Source of the DNA: Candidatus Methylarchaceae archaeon HK01M
GTDB taxonomy: Archaea; Thermoproteota; Nitrososphaeria; Nitrososphaerales; JACAEJ01
Assembly (NCBI GenBank): GCA_024256245.1
Contig: JAKLZD010000101.1
Span: 1-11,242, forward strand
Direction: 5' to 3'
DNA length: 11,242 nt
Below are positions 1 through 6,130 of this stretch, in pieces. The first letter of the stretch is position 1, and each line of letters begins with the position of its first letter. A model generated the notes under the pieces. It saw only the letters and a program-made list of their open reading frames with translations, made no database searches and was not told the origin of the DNA. Position numbers and translations under genes: made by a program.

Positions 1-309
1 AAATCTCTTTTTTATTATAGGAATATTATAAGTGCTCAGAGCAAGGATATACAAAATTATCAGCACAGGTTAGAGAATGCCATAAAGAACCTGAGGAAAT
101 CCAAGGTTAATGAGGAGGACAGGAAACTCATCCTTGACTTCATACCCCATCTGGAAGAAGAGGAAGAGAGCTTTCTTGTAGATTGCTCGGCTTACGGAGA
201 CATTAAAGACGAGATGGTATTAATTAATGTAGACATAGATGACGAACTGATCGAAGACTCTCATAAGCCTGACTTTCTTAACTGGTGGAGAGAGAATGGT
301 TATCGCTGA
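1..309 (+). CDS. Partial protein of unknown function with a recombinase-like N-terminal segment
   Basis: The frame is open from the left edge to a TGA at 307-309, giving 102 residues, so the true start lies outside the window or has been lost. There is no in-frame ATG, GTG or TTG before an ATG at 214. Residues about 21-50 (pattern RLENAIKNLRKSKVNEED, then KLILDF) resemble the short helical opening of archaeal tyrosine recombinases (XerA-like SAM-like domain). After this comes a glutamate run (LEEEEES) and an acidic tail ending in FLNWWRENGYR, which does not look like the rest of an integrase. I see no catalytic Arg/His/Tyr motifs. It could be a decayed integrase end that reads on into other sequence, or an unrelated small acidic protein. 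The ending is firm; the function is not recognised. Confidence 0.4.
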   Translation, partial: KSLFYYRNIISAQSKDIQNYQHRLENAIKNLRKSKVNEEDRKLILDFIPHLEEEEESFLVDCSAYGDIKDEMVLINVDIDDELIEDSHKPDFLNWWRENGYR

Positions 310-349
310 ATAAATTTATCCAGAGGACATAATTCAGAAGGCCATCATA

Positions 350-1156
350 TTAAAGCCGTTTTTTAGCGACGATAAATAACGCCATTCTCAAGGGCGGCCT
401 AATTCTGACGATAAAGTTATAAAACCTGAGTAAAAATGATATCAGCATATATTTAGAATAATTGCTCTTATTTAGCTTAAGCCTTTGAATATTCCAACAA
501 TCCCAATAAGACTCATACAGGCTTGTCTTTACGTGGTATCCAGATAGTTTAAACATATCAAGACATTCGCTCATTAGGTACTCTCTGAAGTGACCATAAC
601 CATGGATGCTTGGTTCCCAATATCTGGTCACAGGCTCCATGGGGTGGCGCCCTAGAAAAAGCAGTATCCTCTTGTGAAGAGCAGCTAGATTCGGGGTGGT
701 AAAGACTATCATGCCGTTATCCTTCAGTATTTGTCTCAATTGGATGAAAACAGATCTTGGATGTATTATCAAATGCTCAAGCACCTCACTGAAGATCACG
801 ATATCGAAAGATTGCTTGGGAAATGGTAAAACCTCGTTGTTAAGATCACATTTGATAAAATCGACACCATACTGCAAACATCTATTCTTTAACAACTCGG
901 AGAAATCTACAGTCGCTACATCATAATAAGGATGAATTTTCTTAAGGAAGAACGTGAAAGGAGTTGTTCCCACATCTAAAATATGCAAATCAGCTTTACC
1001 AATCGGTATTTCTTCGAAGATTCGCCTAAAACGCTCGTAATGCAAAAGCATATACAATTTTTCTTTCTCCTTACTACCTTCCAGCCATGGCCCCTGATCC
1101 TCTTTAGACACGCCCCTCAAAAAGTCATGATAAAGATACTCAAAATTTTCTACCAT
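350..1156 (-). CDS. Class I SAM-dependent methyltransferase (Methyltransf_11-like)
   Basis: 268 residues, predicted to transfer a methyl group from S-adenosylmethionine. The Rossmann-fold SAM site is visible: motif I at residues 60-71 (LDVGTTPFTFFL, with a degenerate glycine loop), the acidic residue after strand 2 in VDFSE (D84), the KCDLN turn around 102-106, and FDIVIFSEVLEHL at 117-129, which is typical of the UbiE/Methyltransf_11 group. RQILKDNGMIVFTTPN (141-156) is the usual strand-5 region. The C-terminal part (about 160-268) carries a family-specific insert with GHFREYL and a hydrophobic end (ISFLLRFYNFIVRI), which could be membrane-associated. Such enzymes often sit in glycan or surface-polymer loci, but no glycosyltransferase is seen here, so the substrate is unknown. 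The ATG at 1156 is the first possible start because an in-frame TGA lies two codons upstream. No Shine-Dalgarno precedes it. Confidence 0.85.
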   Translation of the reverse strand: MVENFEYLYHDFLRGVSKEDQGPWLEGSKEKEKLYMLLHYERFRRIFEEIPIGKADLHILDVGTTPFTFFLKKIHPYYDVATVDFSELLKNRCLQYGVDFIKCDLNNEVLPFPKQSFDIVIFSEVLEHLIIHPRSVFIQLRQILKDNGMIVFTTPNLAALHKRILLFLGRHPMEPVTRYWEPSIHGYGHFREYLMSECLDMFKLSGYHVKTSLYESYWDCWNIQRLKLNKSNYSKYMLISFLLRFYNFIVRIRPPLRMALFIVAKKRL

Positions 1157-1381
1157 AAATCAAGCAACTCATCTCTACTCATATTTTGATCTATTACTAA
1201 TAACCCTTATGTGACAAAAATAGCACTTATTCAATTCTTTATGGTAAGATCCAATAACTACAGTTTTTGTAATGAAGAGAAATTTTCTCTGAACTATACG
1301 ATAATCATTACAGTACAGTTAATCAAAGAAATTAAGTTTACATTGTCTCTTTCAGATATCTAGCCTAATAAGACCCTGAAT

Positions 1382-2164
1382 TTAAGAACATCTATGACGT
1401 CTGAGCCTTAGGCTAGAAAGAAGTTGCAGATATGCTGCTTCATCCTTCTTCTCTTTATAATTCTTTATCGAACTTATTATCGACTTCTCGTCTTCTATGC
1501 CTAATACACCCCTCAATCTCTTAGCCATAGGTCCCCCTATAAACAGGTACTGAGTTGCTTTTGTTAAATTTGCAACTCTTCGATTCATACTGGCGCTCTC
1601 AAAGTCGATCAATACAGGCTTTTCAGATACGATTAAATGCTTCTTCAAGTTGCTCAATTCTCCGTGATCCAAACCTAATTTATCCAAGGCGTAGCATTGA
1701 TCTAGTATATCTCTAAGGACGCCACGAATTCTTCTGATATCTTGCGCTTCTATACTCTTTATCCAGTCCAAGATATAATAGCCTTCGATGAACGTCATTA
1801 GAATAAAATTTTCAGTTATGCCGAACAACTCTGGTCCTACGCCTACAGAATTGGCTATCAATTGCATCTCAGCCTCTCTAGCCATGGAATCTCTGTTCGC
1901 ATCCATCCTCCTGATCTTTAAGGCCGACACACCGAATTCGGTCACGGCTCTCACTACGATACTTACACAACCCTTTCCAGCAACACCTAGTCTGCCTATC
2001 TTCGTTCTGCCTCCGAACAAGATTCCTTTTACTTTTAGATTTTTGAGTTCTTCGATTCTTTTAAGTGCGATCTTCAAATCTGGCTGGGGATAACATAAAA
2101 CTCTCACATAAGGTTCATTGACCAAATCATCTATCTTCACTAATTTTAAAGGCGTATCTGACAA
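1382..2164 (-). CDS. Archaeal predicted Ser/Thr protein kinase (COG2112-like, RIO/Bud32-related)
   Basis: 260 residues. It shows a minimal protein-kinase fold: a glycine-rich loop around 50-66 (FGGRTKIGRLGVAGKG), the ATP-binding lysine K83 in ALKIRR, a helix-C acidic patch (REAEM, 96-100), the hinge ILMTFIEG (121-128), a catalytic loop DHGELSNLKKH (166-176) and the metal-binding motif LIDFES (185-190, D187). The catalytic loop has HGEL where RIO and Bud32 kinases have HGD; from memory this is normal for the COG2112 group. The C-terminal lobe is short, as in lipopolysaccharide-kinase-like and RIO-like enzymes. The target is unknown. The start is TTG at 2164, supported by a near-perfect Shine-Dalgarno (GAGGTGAT) seven bases upstream. 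It is transcribed away from the CooC-type gene and has its own TATA-like box. Confidence 0.8.
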   Translation of the reverse strand: MSDTPLKLVKIDDLVNEPYVRVLCYPQPDLKIALKRIEELKNLKVKGILFGGRTKIGRLGVAGKGCVSIVVRAVTEFGVSALKIRRMDANRDSMAREAEMQLIANSVGVGPELFGITENFILMTFIEGYYILDWIKSIEAQDIRRIRGVLRDILDQCYALDKLGLDHGELSNLKKHLIVSEKPVLIDFESASMNRRVANLTKATQYLFIGGPMAKRLRGVLGIEDEKSIISSIKNYKEKKDEAAYLQLLSSLRLRRHRCS

Positions 2165-2171
2165 TTATTTT

Positions 2172-2179
2172 ATCACCTC
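2172..2179 (-). promoter_or_regulatory. Strong Shine-Dalgarno for the kinase gene
   Basis: On the minus strand the bases read GAGGTGAT, followed by seven bases and then TTG at 2164. It decides in favour of the TTG start rather than the in-frame GTG or TTG codons further in. Confidence 0.75.
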
Positions 2180-2213
2180 TATCTGGTTCTGGCATAACTG
2201 TTGTTTTGATCTA

Positions 2214-2228
2214 TTAAACCGTTTAAAG
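2214..2228 (-). promoter_or_regulatory. Probable TATA box of the kinase gene, inside a small palindrome
   Basis: The minus strand has CTTTAAAC at 2228-2221, which would place transcription start near 2197 and give a leader of about 30 bases containing the Shine-Dalgarno. The box overlaps a perfect palindrome (TTAAAC, one base, GTTTAA; 2214-2226). Position and composition fit an archaeal promoter; no experimental support. Confidence 0.4.
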
Positions 2229-2377
2229 ATGTCCCGATACTCCAATACTCAGAAGATGATTTTCTTGTCGACTAAACAAAAGATTTTCTTGACCGCGATT
2301 TCTACTGATTCTAAATTCGATTAGAATGCCCATCTAAGATTCAGACGATATGAGAAAATTAGATCTCCAAAGGATAA

Positions 2378-2403
2378 TTTCATATATGAAAAATTGATAT
2401 AAT
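2378..2403 (+). promoter_or_regulatory. Probable promoter of the CooC-type gene
   Basis: Two TATA-like boxes lie here: CATATATG at 2381-2388, inside a perfect 14-base palindrome (TTTCATATATGAAA, 2378-2391), and GATATAAT at 2396-2403. They predict transcription starts near 2410 or 2425 respectively, 30 to 45 bases before the ATG at 2456. Which one is used cannot be told from sequence. Confidence 0.5.
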
Positions 2404-2438
2404 AAGATCGTTGATCTTTAAGGAGGGTATCGATCTTA
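2403..2438 (+). repeat. Nested inverted repeat in the CooC-type gene leader
   Basis: TAAGATCG at 2403-2410 pairs perfectly with CGATCTTA at 2431-2438. The first arm can instead pair with GATCTT at 2413-2418 (AAGATC, GTT, GATCTT). The two pairings exclude each other. A Shine-Dalgarno-like AAGGAGGG (2420-2427) lies in the loop of the longer hairpin but has no start codon at a useful distance; the ATG at 2456 has its own weaker site, AGAGGGA at 2441-2447. The repeat overlaps the likely transcription start, so it may be a protein operator or an RNA switch. Confidence 0.5.
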
Positions 2439-2455
2439 AAAGAGGGATATAGTAA

Positions 2456-3220
2456 ATGAAGACTATCGTTTCCATGGGTAGAGGGGGGACGGGTAAAACG
2501 AGTTTTGTCGCCCTTATAACCAAATATTTTATCGAAAAAGGCGAACATCCCTTGCTTCTGGTGGACGTAGACCCAGATCAGAATCTTGGAGAAGCGGTCG
2601 GGTTAGATTTAAACGAAGAGGGTAAGAAGACTATATCTGAATTAATAATAGAAACTTTTTTGGAGGAAGGAGGCACAACAGTTGGGGTACCCCCTCCAGA
2701 GAGAATAGAGAATAGGATTTGGGAAGAGGGATTACATGAAGGAGGGTATTTTGATTTAATGGCTATTGGGCCAAAATGGATAGAGGGATGCTATTGCCTA
2801 CCCGACGCCGCATTAAAAAGAGCGTTAGAAAGATTAACGAAGACCTACAGATACGTGCTTATCGATTCCCCTGCTGGATTTGAACATTTAAATCGAAAGA
2901 TGACCTCGAAAGTAGAGGATATAATAGACATAATCGATCCTTCTAAAAAATCCTTCGACCATGTAAAAAGGTCATATAGAATCGCGAGAGAGGTGAAGAT
3001 AGACTTCGAGAATTTTTACGTTGTTGGAGGTTATAGATTTCGAGAAAGCCTAGAGGAAGAGGTAGAGAGAAGGACGAATCTGAAGTATCTGGGTAAAATA
3101 GCTTATGATAAGAATGTTGAGGATTTTATCTTAAAAGGAAAGTCCTTGCTCGAATTACCAGCCTCTTCTCCAGCATACTCCTCAGTAAAGGAGATTATGA
3201 AGAAAGCAGGATACCCTTGA
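2456..3220 (+). CDS. cooC: CooC-type nickel-insertion ATPase for CO dehydrogenase maturation
   Basis: 254 residues, a MinD/ParA-class (SIMIBI) P-loop ATPase. The N-terminal Walker A loop is GRGGTGKTS (8-16); VDVDPDQN (36-43) is the switch I/Walker A' region with the catalytic Asp; LIDSPAG (135-141) is the switch II/Walker B region. The decisive feature is a Cys-X-Cys pair, C112 and C114 (EGCYCLPDAAL), which in characterised CooC proteins binds nickel at the dimer interface. Length is normal for CooC (about 250). In known systems CooC dimerises with ATP and loads nickel into the active-site cluster of carbon-monoxide dehydrogenase. One oddity is Arg9 where the deviant Walker A motif has its signature lysine. 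The ATG at 2456 follows AGAGGGA by eight bases. No CO dehydrogenase gene is in the window, so its partner must be encoded elsewhere. A related MinD-type metal chaperone is the main alternative. Confidence 0.85.
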   Translation: MKTIVSMGRGGTGKTSFVALITKYFIEKGEHPLLLVDVDPDQNLGEAVGLDLNEEGKKTISELIIETFLEEGGTTVGVPPPERIENRIWEEGLHEGGYFDLMAIGPKWIEGCYCLPDAALKRALERLTKTYRYVLIDSPAGFEHLNRKMTSKVEDIIDIIDPSKKSFDHVKRSYRIAREVKIDFENFYVVGGYRFRESLEEEVERRTNLKYLGKIAYDKNVEDFILKGKSLLELPASSPAYSSVKEIMKKAGYP

Positions 3221-3352
3221 GCCTTATTTACTTGATAAGATAAATGGGAATTGACAAGACTATAGATAGAGTAGGGAAGATAGACAAATAGATTGTTAAA
3301 TCTTTAATTTGAATTTATCTTTTAAACTAAGTAACATAAAACAATTACGAAC

Positions 3353-3366
3353 TTTAGATATTTATT
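3353..3366 (+). promoter_or_regulatory. Possible TATA box of the polyprenyl synthase gene
   Basis: TTTAGATATTTATT lies about 40 bases before the ATG at 3400, with AAAGGGTG (3387-3394) as a ribosome-binding candidate. It is the best promoter candidate in the 179-base gap after the CooC-type gene. Confidence 0.35.
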
Positions 3367-3399
3367 CTACTTGGCTACCTAATAGAAAGGGTGTAGCAA

Positions 3400-4446
3400 A
3401 TGGGGTGGGAGAGAACTTTAGACTATTACGGCTCTCTGATTGAAAAAAGGCTCAAAAGTTATTTCTCAGATCTGATTCAGAGGGCAGAGAGCTATCATTC
3501 CTTCGTAGGAGTAGTTTATGAGAACTTCTGCGAGTATTCCCTCAGAAAGGGAAAGAGACTTGCTTCATGTAGTACTCTATTATCCTACAAAGGATATACC
3601 AGCGATATAAAAGAGGATATATTGAATGTATGTGTAGGAATAGAACTTTACAGGCATTGTATACTCGTACATGACGATCTTGTGGACAAGGATAACTTCA
3701 GAAGAGGTGAGAAGTCTTTTCATAAGATTTTTTCAAAATTTTACGATAGAAGGTTTGGAGAAGGGGTTGCTGTATTTGGAGGTGATCTCATCTTTGGCTT
3801 AGCTTTAAAAAGTATACTTACGTCCGGATTCCCTATTGGGAAGATAGAAAAAGTCGTAAACTTACTTGTAGAAGGTTACTGTGAAGTTAATGAGAGCCAG
3901 ATACTCGACCTTCTATTCGAGTATAAGGATCCCGATATAAATGATTGGTCTGCGATGGTTCATAAGAGGGCTACATCTCTCTTTAAAGCATCCATTCTTA
4001 CTGGTGCCATTCTTGGAGGCGCCCCTGAACACGATATAAACTTGCTGATGGAGGTTGCAACAAACATCGGTTATTCATTCGATATTCAAGATGACATCAT
4101 AGATACCTTCGCCACAAAAGATCAGTACGGGAGGAAGCCTGGAAGGGACATAATCCTTGGGAAGAAACCACTTCACATAATAGTCATGCGCCAAAATGCG
4201 AACAAAGATGAACTCAATCTGCTAAATTATGTTGAGCAAAAAGGATACATCACAAAAGCACAACTTGAATCAATCAAAGATTCTATCAGAAGAACTGGAG
4301 CACTTAAGGTTGCAAAAGAAAAATCGAAAAAGCATGGAGAAATTGCGAAGAAACTGATCGCTCAAACGCACATGAATAATGAGATAAAAGACTTCTTCTC
4401 CTCTTTCGTTCAATACATAGAGGATAGTCTAGAGTGGTATCAATAA
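3400..4446 (+). CDS. Trans-prenyl diphosphate synthase (GGPP or longer)
   Basis: 348 residues of the all-alpha isoprenyl diphosphate synthase family, which condenses isopentenyl diphosphate onto allylic diphosphates; in archaea the C20 or C25 product feeds ether-lipid synthesis. Motifs in order: GKRLASC (51-57, contributing the IPP-binding arginine), first Asp-rich motif HDDLVD (91-96: D92, D93, D96), RRGEKSFH (101-108), the K-A/T region KRATSLFKAS (189-198), and second Asp-rich motif DIQDDIID (228-235: D231, D232, D235), followed by GKKP (254-257). All Mg-binding residues are present. The residue five positions before the first Asp-rich motif is Cys87, not the aromatic residue that limits archaeal GGPP synthases to C20, so product length is uncertain. 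It stands alone, with no other mevalonate-pathway gene nearby. It corresponds functionally to idsA-type genes, but I have not assigned the symbol. Confidence 0.9.
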   Translation: MGWERTLDYYGSLIEKRLKSYFSDLIQRAESYHSFVGVVYENFCEYSLRKGKRLASCSTLLSYKGYTSDIKEDILNVCVGIELYRHCILVHDDLVDKDNFRRGEKSFHKIFSKFYDRRFGEGVAVFGGDLIFGLALKSILTSGFPIGKIEKVVNLLVEGYCEVNESQILDLLFEYKDPDINDWSAMVHKRATSLFKASILTGAILGGAPEHDINLLMEVATNIGYSFDIQDDIIDTFATKDQYGRKPGRDIILGKKPLHIIVMRQNANKDELNLLNYVEQKGYITKAQLESIKDSIRRTGALKVAKEKSKKHGEIAKKLIAQTHMNNEIKDFFSSFVQYIEDSLEWYQ

Positions 4447-4508
4447 ATAAAGATGAACTGTAAGGAAAGGTTATTTGTGAGTGTTTTTTAATTTAATTGG
4501 GGAATGAT

Positions 4509-4835
4509 ATGGGTGGAGTTAAGAAGAGATCGATCTCTAAAGTTGAAAAGGCGCGATCTATAGATAGGAAGAAAGAAATGGGCAGAGATACAAAAGGGCC
4601 TGTCAAAAAGGTGAAGAAAGATATAGCAATGCCAAATATCGATGAAGAACAAGCCATCAAGATGTTTAGGCCCATGAAAGCCGTTACAGTTTATAACACA
4701 GCCAAGGCCTTAAACATAAAGGCATCAGTAGCATCTGCGCTTTTAAGGAATCTAGAATCAAAGGGAATCTTAAAAAAGTTTGGCGGATATAGTGGGCACT
4801 TCGTCTATACTATCGTCGACGTAAAAAAATCCTGA
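4509..4835 (+). CDS. rps25e: Small ribosomal subunit protein eS25
   Basis: 108 residues from the ATG at 4509. The protein has a lysine-rich N-terminal tail (MGGVKKRSISKVEKARS) and a C-terminal winged helix: residues about 60-108 include MKAVTVYNTAKALNIKAS, ALLRNLESKGILKK and SGHFVYT, which match the eS25 fold. eS25 lies at the head of the small subunit in eukaryotes; among archaea it is found mainly in TACK lineages, a useful clue to the host. A TTG at 4497 would add four residues (MGND); I prefer the ATG because family members begin MGG followed by lysines, and GGGGAA lies just upstream. A T-rich stretch (GTTTTTTA, 4482-4489) is a possible TATA box at leaderless distance. It is convergent with the cyclophilin-like gene across 131 bases in which I see no clear terminator. 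Confidence 0.88.
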   Translation: MGGVKKRSISKVEKARSIDRKKEMGRDTKGPVKKVKKDIAMPNIDEEQAIKMFRPMKAVTVYNTAKALNIKASVASALLRNLESKGILKKFGGYSGHFVYTIVDVKKS

Positions 4836-4966
4836 TGGGTTCATCTTGCCTAAGTCAGAATTTATGCTAAAACTTCCATCTTAGAAAAAAGTAGATCGAA
4901 ATTATTAAACAAAAATTATCTTACTCTAGGAGATATGGCAGCTATCACATATTACACGCACTTACA

Positions 4967-5353
4967 TCAGCTACTTATATCGATAGAGATGACGTCTCCT
5001 GCTCCTGCCTTTATAAGCACATCTAGCCCCGAGGTTACCTTACCTATGTAGGTAATGGGCATCGCCACTTCACAGTCCTCAATAAAGAAGCACAAAGCTC
5101 CATTTGAAGATAAGAATCCTATATCCCCTTTCTGAAACTTCTTTCTCGCCTTTTCCTTACCAGAGATAATCCCTAGAACAACGTAAATAAGCCGATTCTT
5201 GAATTTTATCGCCCTTCCCTGTAGTGGCATCTTCCTTAGCAGAGAGTTCAATGTGATAGGAGCGAGATGACGGATAACTTCTCCTTCAGCCTTCCCTTTA
5301 CCATGAACTTCTATTTTGATATTCAACTTGGAAGCCGAGGTCTGTGGCTCCAT
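4967..5353 (-). CDS. Cyclophilin-like fold protein (DUF369 / COG2164-like)
   Basis: 128 residues from the ATG at 5353. The sequence opens LNIKIEVHGKGKAEGE and continues with RHLAPITLNSLLRKMPLQGRA, FQKGDIGFLSSNGALCFF and MPITYIGKVTSGLDVL, the pattern of the small beta-barrel family related to cyclophilins (TM1367-like). Its cellular role is unknown; the proline-isomerase active site of true cyclophilins is not evident. The longest possible frame starts at a TTG at 5404, but a TATA-like TTTATATG lies about 25 bases before the ATG at 5353, the spacing of a leaderless transcript, and the family's first strand starts just after this ATG. The extra 17 residues would then be promoter DNA. It is divergent from rpoK and convergent with eS25. 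Confidence 0.75.
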   Translation of the reverse strand: MEPQTSASKLNIKIEVHGKGKAEGEVIRHLAPITLNSLLRKMPLQGRAIKFKNRLIYVVLGIISGKEKARKKFQKGDIGFLSSNGALCFFIEDCEVAMPITYIGKVTSGLDVLIKAGAGDVISIDISS

Positions 5354-5373
5354 GATAGAGACGATCTTATTTA

Positions 5374-5381
5374 CATATAAA
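5374..5381 (-). promoter_or_regulatory. TATA box of the cyclophilin-like gene
   Basis: The minus strand reads TTTATATG, centred about 25 bases before the ATG at 5353. This spacing predicts a transcript that begins at or very near the start codon. Confidence 0.5.
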
Positions 5382-5408
5382 TTTCTATCGATCAGAATAT
5401 CCAAAAAC

Positions 5409-5449
5409 TTTATTTATCAATACTTTTTGTTCTTTTTCGTTTTAGGGGA
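5409..5449 (+). promoter_or_regulatory. Promoter and ribosome-binding site of rpoK
   Basis: TTTATTTA at 5409-5416 is TATA-like and predicts transcription start near 5436-5442. AGGGGA at 5444-5449 is a plausible Shine-Dalgarno, six bases before an in-frame ATA at 5456. Together they place the start of translation close to 5456 and make the upstream part of the open frame unlikely to be coding. Confidence 0.5.
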
Positions 5450-5455
5450 TTAGCT

Positions 5456-5755
5456 ATAGTTTCCTTCTCAAAAACCTCTCAAAATAAAGATGAGAAGGCC
5501 AAGAAAGTTACTGCCGAAAAAGTTAGAATAGGGCCGCCCAAGCTTACTAGGTTCGAAAGGGCTAGGATCATAGGGGCCCGAGCCCTACAACTTGCCCTTG
5601 GTGCACCTCCATTCATACCCATCCCCCCTACCATTACCGATCCTATTTCTCTTGCTATAGCTGAACTTGAATCGAAGGCTTTGCCGATATCTATCAGGCG
5701 GACTCTACCCGATGGAAGAAACCAAGATATACCTATAGATGATCTACTGGATTGA
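5456..5755 (+). CDS. rpoK: DNA-directed RNA polymerase subunit K (Rpb6/omega homologue)
   Basis: 99 residues if translation begins at 5456. The core is an unmistakable RpoK/Rpb6: PPKLTRFERARIIGARALQL (28-47), GAPPFI (49-54), then ISLAIAELESKALPISIRR (64-82) and LPDGR...DIP at the end. This small subunit clamps the largest RNA polymerase subunit and helps assembly. The N-terminal 20 residues are a charged, probably disordered tail. The oddity is the start: from the upstream stop TAA at 5378-5380 to the end of the conserved region there is no in-frame ATG, GTG or TTG. ATA at 5456, followed by GTT, sits six bases after AGGGGA and is the best candidate. A single base change (ATG to ATA), a sequencing error or real AUA initiation could explain it. 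The gene is divergent from the cyclophilin-like gene. Confidence 0.88.
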   Translation: MVSFSKTSQNKDEKAKKVTAEKVRIGPPKLTRFERARIIGARALQLALGAPPFIPIPPTITDPISLAIAELESKALPISIRRTLPDGRNQDIPIDDLLD

Positions 5756-5907
5756 ATGTCTTATAGTCAAATTATAGAAAAAGGTGAAAAGAAGGCAAAT
5801 GGGGAGGGGGCAAAGTTATATGAGACGGGGGCAAGAGTCATAAGCTTACAGAATTCACTTTAAGGGGCAAGATTATAGTATCATTTGATTTAGGCATCAT
5901 AATTTAA
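5756..5907 (+). pseudogene. Possible decayed gene directly after rpoK
   Basis: An ATG follows the rpoK stop without a gap (TGAATG). The 35-codon frame starts MSYSQIIEKGEKKANGEG and ends in GARVISLQNSL at TAA 5861-5863. In the next frame (minus one) the sequence continues as LRGKIIVSFDLGIII to a TAA at 5905-5907, which reads like the next conserved strand of the same protein. This suggests an old operon partner of rpoK that lost its frame and its end. I do not recognise the family. It could also be a genuine 35-residue protein or chance. Confidence 0.3.
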
Positions 5908-6130
5908 ATAAAATAATAATCAAAAAATATTAGTTTATTCTTAATGTTAACCTAGAGTTCAAGAAGAAATTCAGACTCTCAAATACGCGCTTTAAAAACT
6001 AACCCTTTGTCAATCAACTATCTAAAAGTAATTAGCGTAGTTCTACTTAATATGCCACGAATCTCTCTTACGGTAATATTAGGAGACTGCTTTTCGATTT
6101 CATCTATAGCACCATGTTATATAACACACA
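5908..6130. other. AT-rich gene-poor stretch before the aminotransferase
   Basis: Together with flanking fragments this makes about 460 bases (5864-6323) without an intact gene. It holds AT-rich DNA, a minus-strand coding remnant at 6018-6116 and an interrupted small frame at 6131-6280. I see no tRNA or clear hairpin. Confidence 0.5.
6018..6116 (-). pseudogene. Short coding remnant with a helix-turn-helix-like pattern
   Basis: Between two stops the minus strand encodes 32 residues containing AIDEIEKQSPNITVREIRG and then ILSRTTLITFR. The spacing of hydrophobic residues resembles a helix-turn-helix segment of a transposase or regulator. There is no start codon and no continuation on either side, so it is at most a fragment. 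Confidence 0.2.

Noticed and set aside
1788..2093. Plus-strand open frame opposite the kinase gene
   Set aside because: Opposite conserved kinase motifs, low-complexity Ser/Pro/Leu composition; a shadow.
2411..2452. Thirteen-codon TTG-started leader peptide upstream of the CooC-type gene
   Set aside because: It has no ribosome-binding site of its own and shows no regulatory codon run; it could also begin before the transcription start.
3243..3290. Fifteen-codon ORF (MGIDKTIDRVGKIDK) between the CooC-type and prenyl synthase genes
   Set aside because: Too short, no Shine-Dalgarno, and nothing recognisable; likely chance.
4850..4884. CTAAG...CTTAG inverted repeat after eS25 as a terminator
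   Set aside because: Only five base pairs with a 25-base loop and no T tract on the correct strand.
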